A DNA stretch of 39,307 nucleotides from Nemertoderma westbladi. Taxonomy: Eukaryota > Xenacoelomorpha > Nemertodermatida > Nemertodermatidae. This document shows, piece after piece, positions 31,962-39,307 of the stretch. Location of the stretch: the NCBI GenBank assembly GCA_032718475.1, contig JAUCBJ010001605.1, positions 1 through 39,307 on the forward strand. The letters are read 5' to 3'. The notes under the pieces were generated by a model. That model made no database searches and had not been told where the DNA came from. It saw nothing but the letters and a program-made list of their open reading frames with translations. The position numbers and the translations under genes were made by a program. The first letter of the stretch is position 1, and every line of letters starts with the position of its first letter.

Positions 31962-34612
31962 TTCTAACACGATTGTAGGTGTCTCAGAAACATGGCTAAA
32001 AAAACACCACAGTTCACGGTCAGTAGGTCTACCGGGTTTTACACTATACAGGGCAGATAGGAAACGGAGGAAGGGAGGGGGGGGGGGGTTGCACTGTATA
32101 TTCCGAGCACAATGCCTCATAAACAATTACCAGATCTAACGAATAAAAATAAACACTGCAATTACGACTCACTCTGGCTAGAAATAAACTCAAAGGTAAC
32201 ATTAGGTATAGTTTACAGACCGCCACAAACTAGTAAGCATCAGTTTTTAATTGACATTAGCGAGGAAATCGAACACGCATTAAATAACGGCAACACTGAA
32301 ACATTAATAATGGGTGACACAAAGTTTGATTTATTAGACAAAGAGGACTCCAAGGACTATACCAAAGTACTAAACAACTACAACTTGACATTACTGAATA
32401 CTACAAACATCACACACTATGTCAATGGCAAAACAAAGGACTCATTAATAGACCACTTCATAACTTCCAACGCAACTATAAACATAAAAAATACAATAAC
32501 TGCTAACTGCGACCATTCCGACCATGAATTTATACTTTTGCATAGAAACGACAATGTGGCACCAAAAATCATCCGCCACGGGACCTCCAGGTGGTGCACA
32601 TATCGCGACTACTCTAAATTTGTTGAAAAAAAATGTCTCAATGATTTAGGCAAAATTGACTGGGCACCAATATATACTTTGCAAGTAAATGACAGCTATG
32701 AGTACTTTGAACGTGAAATTGAAACGGTGTTTAATGCACATGTACCACTAAAAAGAAAGTTAATTAAAAGGAACAAAAATTTGAAACAAAACGAGTGGTA
32801 TACAAAAGAATTGGAAGACCTAAAATGTGACAAGGATACAAAATTATATAAATTTCGATCGACAAAAACCACCGAAGATTATAAAATATTCAAATTAGCT
32901 AGAAATAAATATAACAACTTAAATAGCCGATTGAAAAATATGCATATCAAGTCAAAATTTGTAAATGAAAAATCAGTTCGCTCCCGTTGGTCTATAATTA
33001 ATTCAATATTAAATAAAAACAAAAATAACAATCCAGTTGAACAAATTCAAAATGCAAAGGGCTATAAAATCACGGATCCGATAAAAATTGCAATTATATT
33101 CAATCGCGTATTCAAAAAATTAGGTGAATTTAAAAAATTTAGAAATAAAATGATATAAAAACAGCCAAATAGTAGTTATATAGCAAAACAAAATGCAGAC
33201 GATACATTTGCTTTTAAAAACATATCTGAATTTGAAATAATGAATATTCTCGAAAAACTTAATACAAATAAACCAAACGGGCCGTCTAACTTACCACCAC
33301 GTATAATTAAATAAACCAAACGGGCCGTCTAACTTACCAAACGGGCCGTCTAACTTACCAAACGGGCCGTCTAACTTACCAAACGGGCCGTCTAACTTAC
33401 CACCACGTATAATTAAATTAGCGAGATCAAAAATTATATTTCCATTTACATCAATAATAAATAAATGCCTCACAACATCTGCTTTTCCCGATAAATTAAA
33501 AGCCGCATATGTTACACCTGTATTTAAAGACGGAGACAGACTGGAACCTACTAACTACAGGCCGATTTCAGTTATATCTACCTTCAGTAAAATATTTGAA
33601 ATGTAATACTGAACCAAATGCTTAATTACGTTACAGACGAGAAAATAATTAATCGTAGGCAATTTGGATTTAGAAAACGTTATTCTACTACTGATGCATT
33701 AATATACACAACAGAAACCTGGCGATCATTATTAGACAAAAATAAATATGTCGCAGTTGCAGCGCTAGACTTAGCGAAAGCATTTAATTCCATTAATCAT
33801 AAAATATTGCTTGAAAAATTAACTAGATTGGGGTTTCACAGTACATCGATTCGATTACTAAATAGCTACTTAACCGACAGAAAACAAAAAGTAAAGATGA
33901 ATAATGTTTTTTCGGAATGGGTCAAAATTAACAGGGGGGTACCACAGGGAACACAGCTAGGGCCGCTTTTGTACCTACTTTACGCTAACGATATTGCACT
34001 ACTAAAAGATCTAGACCTAGTACAATACGCCGATGACACATTGATATTTTACACCCATTCAGACCCACAAACTGCAACTAAAATTCTCTCAGAGCAAATA
34101 ACCGCAGTAGAAAAGGAATTGACAAAAAATCAGCTCATGTTAAATACAGGTAAAACTAAATTTATACTAATATCACCAAAACAACGAAATGACAATGTAA
34201 ATACAATCACCCTTGATACAGCAACATGTAAAATAGAACAATGTACAACATTTAAATATCTAGGAGTAATTTTGGACAATCAACTTAATTGGAAAGAACA
34301 GATAAAAAAGGCTTCACATAAAATGGCGCTAGCCATATCTTGCCTACGACGAATAAAAGGACAGCTTCCACGCAAGACTAAGCTAAATATATATAAGGCT
34401 ACTGTACTTCCCTTTCACAACTACTGTTCACAATTGCTAATACCATTACATGACCTACACGGATACAAGCAGTTACTGTACGATCTTGAAAAACAACAGA
34501 ATTACGCACTACGACTAGTATTTGGGAGGCAAATAAGAGACAGTACTGGGACCGAACTACGACAACTTGCTAAATTGCCGAATCTACACTCATTGCGTGA
34601 ATTCAATTCCTA
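31962..34612 (+). pseudogene. Non-LTR retrotransposon fragment (endonuclease + reverse transcriptase), truncated at both ends
   Basis: It starts abruptly at VGVSETWLKK of an APE-type endonuclease. GFTLYRADR precedes a G-run (32077-32088) whose length shifts the frame, and the endonuclease then continues from about 32089 with MGDTKFDLL (family GDFNxDLL, Asn lost) and SDHEFILL. Another frame carries VTPVFKDGDRLEPTNYRPIS. After a one-base shift near 33607, the RT core runs 33618-34613: QFGFRKRYSTTDAL, LDLAKAFNSINH, GVPQGTQLGPLL, YADDT. The RT ends mid-thumb at LHSLREFNS where the 44-bp array begins. There are stops at 33158 and in a 21-bp internal repeat, so the copy is dead. It is a CR1/jockey-like element by motif style. 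Confidence 0.9.
33276..33412 (+). repeat. 21-bp tandem repeat inside the retrotransposon coding region
   Basis: Five copies of a unit with core AAACGGGCCGTCTAACTTAC lie between two copies of CCACCACGTATAATTAAAT. The expansion sits exactly in the conserved linker before the RT fingers (residues NKPNGPSNL) and introduces stops. Confidence 0.85.
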
Positions 34613-35672
34613 AATTAGAACTGTACACCATTCAATAGAGAAATAATGTAGGCCTAAATTAGAACTGTACACCATTCAATAGAGAAATAATGTAGGCCTA
34701 AATTAGAACTGTACACCATTCAATAGAGAAATAATGTAGGCCTAAATTAGAACTGTACGCCATTCAATAGAGAAATAATGTAGGCCTAAATTAGAACTGT
34801 ACACCATTCAATAGAGAAATAATGTAGGCCTAAATTAGAACTGTACACCATTCAATAGAGAAATAATGTAGGCCTAAATTAGAACTGTACACCATTCAAT
34901 AGAGAAATAATGTAGGCCTAAATTAGAACTGTACACCATTCAATAGAGAAATAATGTAGGCCTAAATTAGAACTGTACACCATTCAATAGAGAAATAATG
35001 TAGGCCTAAATTAGAACTGTACACCATTCAATAGAGAAATAATGTAGGCCTAAATTAGAACTGTACACCATTCAATAGAGAAATAATGTAGGCCTAAATT
35101 AGAACTGTACACCATTCAATAGAGAAATAATGTAGGCCTAAATTAGAACTGTACACCATTCAATAGAGAAATAATGTAGGCCTAAATTAGAACTGTACGC
35201 CATTCAATAGAGAAATAATGTAGGCCTAAATTAGAACTGTACACCATTCAATAGAGAAATAATGTAGGCCTAAATTAGAACTGTACACCATTCAATAGAG
35301 AAATAATGTAGGCCTAAATTAGAACTGTACACCATTCAATAGAGAAATAATGTAGGCCTAAATTAGAACTGTACACCATTCAATAGAGAAATAATGTAGG
35401 CCTAAATTAGAACTGTACACCATTCAATAGAGAAATAATGTAGGCCTAAATTAGAACTGTACACCATTCAATAGAGAAATAATGTAGGCCTAAATAAGAA
35501 CTGTACACCATTCAATAGAGAAATAATGTAGGCTTAAATTAGAACTGTACACCATTCAATAGAGAGATAATGTAGGCCTACATTTGAACTGTACACCATT
35601 CAATAGAGAAATAATGTAGGCCTAAATTAGAACTGTACACCATTCAATAGAGAAATAATGTAGGCCTAAATC
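34610..35672 (+). repeat. 44-bp minisatellite, right block (about 24 copies)
   Basis: Same unit, orientation and period as at 31553-31957, beginning directly after the truncated RT. It is very homogeneous; rare variants include GTACGCCATT and a degenerate last few units. Confidence 0.93.
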
Positions 35673-35847
35673 GAGAAGCAAATCGGAAGAGCGAAACTGA
35701 ATTGGCGGCGAACCCAGAGGATGGACTCAGCATACGCCGCCTAACTATAAAAACCGAGGTATACCAGCTGTTCTTCACTTTTCGGTCGAAATTTTATTGA
35801 ATTTATATAATGAAGAATTTGTATTTTTTTAATTTCTCCTTTACTCG

Positions 35848-36922
35848 CCCCATGTGAACAATACCAGGATAGGATTTCACTTTTCGGTCGACTTTTTATT
35901 GGAATTTTATATAAGAAGATTTTTTATTTTTTTAAATTTATTTTTATTAAGTTTTTATAGCGCATATTTCTGTCTTATAACCTGTACATATTCTAAATTG
36001 TTTATTGTTAGTATATTATATATATAATTATATTAAATATTAAATAAAATTATTAATATTAAATATTAAATATTATAATAATATTAAATATATATATAAT
36101 ATATTTATATGGATAGACGAAACAAAAAAGGAAACCTTGCATAACAATAACGTACAATACACGACAGATGTGATATATTAGTAATTGTAAATGAATGATA
36201 GCTAGGTTATAGACAAGAAGGACATTGTCCGCTCCAATTAAGACATTATTAACTAATGCACGGCCCCGAGAATAAACTCTTTATCAACCAATCAGGAAGA
36301 TCGACCCGTCACCATCCATCACCCCTTTTACTAAAGACTAAACAAACACTGCAGTTTTCAATTTCTGCATTTAAAACGGTGCTGTGTTTACTTTCATATT
36401 AATTATTAATGGATTTCTGCGTGCACTGCTTAAAGTAGGCTTTTTCCTCGCACAATACCAGTAGTATACTTAGTAATAACAAACTTTTTAATAATAATGC
36501 CAATTAACAAAATTATAAAGCAGAATAAACGAAATTAGTAGGCTCATGTGAAGAATACCAGACTTTCTGCCGTTATATTTCACTTTGCAGTTACCCCCAT
36601 GTGAAGAATACCAGACTTTCTGCCGTTATATTTCACTTTGCAGTTACCCCCATGTGAAGTATACCAGACTTTCTGCCGTTATATTTCCCTTTGCAGTTAC
36701 CCCCATGTGAAGAATACCAGGTTTTCACTAAAAACACAGGTTACAGAAGGGCCAAATCTAACCAAAACAATAAACGAATTAGTATATGTACAGGTTATAA
36801 GACATAAATAAGCGATATAAAACACTTAATAAAGATAAATTAAAAAAAATAAAAAATCTTCATATATAAAATTCCAATAAAAAGTCGATCGAAAAGTGAA
36901 ATCCTGGTATTCTTCACATGGG
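35848..36922. mobile_element. 1.07-kb element with about 145-bp terminal inverted repeats
   Basis: Left arm 35848-35998 (CCATGTGAACAATACCAGGA, later TTTCACTTTTCGGTCGAC and TAACCTGTACATAT) matches the reverse complement of 36779-36922 over its length with few differences. No transposase is seen. A partial extra arm lies just outside at 35775-35830 (CACTTTTCGGTCGAAATTTT). Target duplication not evident. Confidence 0.85.
36545..36722 (+). repeat. 53-bp tandem repeat, three copies plus a partial, inside the long-TIR element
   Basis: The unit has CATGTGAAGAATACCAGACT and TATTTCACTTTGCAG. Its start is a copy of the element's own terminus (CCCATGTGAAGAATACCAG), so the terminus has been tandemly duplicated internally. 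Confidence 0.85.
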
Positions 36923-36952
36923 CAAATTAGTAGGTCTCGGCAGGGTGTAAAC

Positions 36953-37134
36953 GCTACGCCGACAACCGACAGCCGACAACGTGAACATGAAAATGTAACC
37001 TGTGTCCGTGACTGACTCTCGTTTATTGTTTTGGTTAGAATAACCTTCCACTGTAACCTGCTCCTTTCTCTCAGTTGATAATTAACATTAATTAGCTTTA
37101 ATAATGGTTTTCTGTTGTCGGTTGTCGGCGTAGC
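36953..37134. mobile_element. 182-bp MITE with perfect 19-bp TIRs
   Basis: GCTACGCCGACAACCGACA at the left is exactly inverted at the right. The interior contains GTTTTGGTTAGAATAACC and CACTGTAACCTGCTC. A similar interior is found at about 15995-16035, suggesting a dispersed family. Confidence 0.78.
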
Positions 37135-37204
37135 AAAAAAGTACTGTACTTAGATTGGTCTGTGGATGGGGCCTAGTAGTGTGTGTCCGAATGGCTGGAA
37201 GACT

Positions 37205-37465
37205 TACCCCATTGGATTCCGTCCACAAAGAGAGGGAATCTGGGATTCTACGGAGCCACATTGCGGCATTCCCGCGCCACAAGGACACAGACAAGCGTTG
37301 AGATAAGCCACGGCGCAGGCTCTGAAGACGCGCGTTTTCCTGAGGATGCCATTGGAGTGGGAATCCCATCCCCCCAGAGCTTCCACCACAAGAGGGGGTG
37401 AACGGCACTCCTCCAAGTGGGCAGCGAGTTTTCGCTCACGGGCAATGGAGAGGGCATGTCCATAT
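37205..37465 (-). pseudogene. Relic of a non-LTR retrotransposon ORF2 C-terminus
   Basis: One minus frame reads ALSIARERKLAAHLEECRSP and LVVEALGGWDSHS; another continues LSQRLSVSLWRGNAAMWLRR. Together they are the post-RT tail common in LINE ORF2 proteins (vEt-G-x-W … QRLSvalqRGNA), broken by a frameshift near 37330. Its upstream (right) side is cut off exactly at the 43-bp array. A good donor-like GGG/GTAAGT follows at 37208. Confidence 0.75.
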
Positions 37466-38912
37466 GTGGTGGCGGCTTGTGAGATAGTTCCGATTGGAGA
37501 GTCCAGGTGTGGTGGCGGCTTGTGAGATGGTTCCGATTGAAGAGTCCAGGTGTGGTGGCGGCTTGTGAGATGGTTCCGATTGGAGAGTCCAGCTGTGGTG
37601 GCGGCTTGTGAGATGGTTCCGATTGGAGAGCCCAGCTGTGGTGGCGGCTTGTGAGATGGTTCCGATTGGAGAGTCCAGCTGTGGTGGCGTGGCGGCTTGT
37701 GAGATAGTTCCGATTGGAGAGTCCAGGTGTGGTGGCGGCTTGTGAGATGGTTCCGATTGGAGAGTCCAGCTGTGGTGGCGTGGCGGCTTGTGAGATAGTT
37801 CCGATTGGCGAGTCCAGGTGTGGTGGCGGCTTGTGAGATGGTTCCGATTGGAGAGTCCAGGTGTGGTGGCGGCTGGTGAGATGGTTCCGATTGGAGAGTC
37901 CAGCTGTGGTGGCGGCTTGTGATATGGTTCCGATTGGAGAGCCCAGCTGTGGTGGCGGCTTGTGAGATGGTTCCGATTGGAGAGTCCAGCTGTGGTGGCG
38001 TGGCGGCTTGTGAGATAGTTCCGATTGGAGAGTCCAGGTGTGGTGGCGGCTTGTGAGATGGTTCCGATTGGAGAGTCCAGCTGTGGTGGCGTGGCGGCTT
38101 GTGAGATAGTTCCGATTGGAGAGTCCAGGTGTGGTGGCGGCTTGTGAGATGGTTCCGATTGGAGAGTCCAGGTGTGGTGGCGGCTTGTGAGATGGTTCCG
38201 ATTGGAGAGTCCAGGTGTGGTGGCGGCTTGTGAGATGGTTCCGATTGGAGAGTCCAGGTGTGGTGGCGGCTTGTGAGATGGTTCCGATTGGAGAGTCCAG
38301 GTGTGGTGGCAGCTTGTGAGATGGTTCCGATTGGAGAGTCCATGTGTGGTGGCGGCTTGTGAGATGGTTCCGATTGGAGAGTCCAGGTGTGGTGGCGGCT
38401 TGTGAGGTGGTTCCGATTGGAGAGTCCACCTGTGGTGGCGTGGCGGCTTGTGAGATAGTTCCGATTGGAGAGTCCAGGTGTGGTGGCGGCTTGTGAGATG
38501 GTTCCGATTGGAGAGTCCAGCTGTGGTGGCGTGGCGGCTTGTGAGATAGTTCCAATTGGAGAGTCCAGGTGTGGTGGCGGCTTGTGAGATGGTTCCGATT
38601 GGAGAGTCCAGCTGTGGTGGCGTGGCGGTTTGTGAGATAATTCCGATTGGAGAGTCCAGGTGTGGTGGCGGCTTGTGAGATGGTTCCGATTGGAGAGTCC
38701 AGGTGTGGTGGCGGCTTGTGAGATGGTTTCGATTGGAGAGTCCAGGTGTGGTGGCGGCTTGTGAGATGGTTCCGATTGGAGAGTCCAGGTGTGGTGGCGG
38801 CTTGTAAGATGGTTCCGATTGGAGAGTCCAGGTGTGGTGGCGGCTTGTGAGATGGTTTCGATTAGAGAGTCCAGGTGTGGTGGCGAATTGTGAGGTGGTT
38901 CCGATTGGAGAG
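37461..38912. repeat. 43-bp minisatellite (with 48-bp variants), about 33 copies
   Basis: The plus-strand unit has GTGGTGGCGGCTTGTGAGAT and GGTTCCGATTGGAGAGTCCA. The long form carries an extra GGCGT. It lies between the LINE relic and the MYND gene. Minus frames such as TWTLQSEPSHKPP are repeat artefacts. Confidence 0.95.
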
Positions 38913-39054
38913 TTTTATGTTGAAAATGGCATTATTAACCATAGATTACAGAAGGGCTGAATTAATGAACTGAACTGAACTAATTATATTGCTCATTACC
39001 GGTTGCGGTAGTACGTACTAAACCATAATAAGATTGTATTGTGACGATTAACAA
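38913..39054 (+). promoter_or_regulatory. Presumed upstream region of the MYND gene
   Basis: 142 bp between the 43-bp array and the MYND start codon. No TATA box or other named promoter element is clear. The role is inferred only from position. Confidence 0.25.
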
Positions 39055-39258
39055 ATGGAAACTACATGCACTGTCTGTAATGACTTAACCTCAAATCGAT
39101 GCAAACAATGCAAAAACGTTTGGTACTGCAGTCGATCATGCCAAAGGTCAGATTGGAAAAGGCACAAACAAGTGTGCAAAATAGGAGGAGTTGTGTTAGC
39201 AGAGACCGTGACAAATGATAATAACTGTTGTTGGTGCTGGTTCCAGTGCTGGTGCTAG
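39055..39258 (+). CDS. First exon of a MYND zinc-finger protein (truncated by the window end)
   Basis: The reading frame opens at ATG 39055, preceded by ACAA. Residues 5-42 form a complete MYND finger: CTVC, CKQC, WYCSRSCQ, SDWKRHKQVC, with the usual two zinc-binding clusters. MYND fingers bind short proline-containing partner peptides. N-terminal MYND fingers occur in several families, including EGLN/PHD-type hydroxylases and ubiquitin hydrolases, and nothing here chooses between them. After about residue 45 the sequence enters a GCTGGT/TCCAGT-type repeat and the ATG frame stops at 39258 in Cys/Trp-rich nonsense. The true exon probably ends at a donor between 39180 and 39250 that I cannot fix, or a one-base shift would give a Gly/Ala/Ser-rich tract. 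It is transcribed away from the dynein gene. Confidence 0.72.
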   Translation: METTCTVCNDLTSNRCKQCKNVWYCSRSCQRSDWKRHKQVCKIGGVVLAETVTNDNNCCWCWFQCWC

Positions 39259-39307
39259 TTCCAGTTCCAGTGCTGGTGTTGGTGCTGGTTGCAGTGCTGG
39301 TGTTGGT
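39220..39307 (+). repeat. Imperfect hexanucleotide repeat (GGTGCT/AGTTCC type) running off the window
   Basis: Repeats of GCTGGT, TCCAGT and close variants follow the MYND finger. One frame reads as a Gly/Ala/Ser tract. It may be a low-complexity coding linker or an intron. Confidence 0.7.

Noticed and set aside
37248-38555. A 435-codon protein of SPIGTISQAAT-type repeats on the minus strand
   Set aside because: The 43-bp period cycles the three frames, several overlapping versions exist, and the end is a frameshifted LINE relic.

Overview
This is animal nuclear DNA: intron-rich, AT-rich between genes, and full of minisatellites, non-LTR retrotransposon fragments and terminal-inverted-repeat elements. 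Nothing in it looks prokaryotic or viral. A cilia-type dynein gene and the repeat style suggest a non-vertebrate metazoan, perhaps marine, but I cannot name the species.

From 281 to 31176 the minus strand is occupied by one gene, a divergent dynein heavy chain whose closest match in my judgement is DNHD1. I assembled 18 internal exons by hand, N- to C-terminal from right to left. Every junction has GT/AG borders and a matching phase, giving 11,705 nt in one open frame (about 3,901 codons). The tail and linker are split into 15 small exons (12217-31176). Almost the whole AAA ring, stalk and microtubule-binding region sits in one 8.3-kb exon (2017-10321). Two exons (1278-1429 and 281-815) carry the C-terminal domain. 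Both gene ends appear to lie outside the window. AAA1, the main motor ATPase site of ordinary dyneins, has lost Walker A Thr and both Walker B acidic residues, while AAA2 and AAA3 keep Walker A motifs. The product is therefore probably not a conventional motor.

The introns hold large tandem arrays: 48-bp (13661-15340), 32-bp (17791-18110), 33-bp (19373-24985), 27-bp (25245-25325 and 26791-29147) and 11-bp (29343-30077). Several start at, and contain copies of, the adjacent splice site, and those built on 5' splice sites have unit lengths divisible by three. This seeding of minisatellites at exon borders is the most unusual signal in the window. It could give variable, frame-preserving protein repeats.

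Mobile elements include a 1.45-kb non-autonomous hAT element with an 8-bp target duplication, 30 bp from the giant exon's 3' splice site. There is also a 689-bp foldback element with a 6-bp target duplication, a 1.07-kb long-TIR element, two smaller MITEs, and three non-LTR retrotransposon fragments. Each retrotransposon fragment abuts a tandem array; the largest (31962-34612) is truncated on both sides by the same 44-bp repeat.

At the right edge (39055 onward, plus strand) begins an unrelated gene encoding an N-terminal MYND zinc finger, cut off by the window end.
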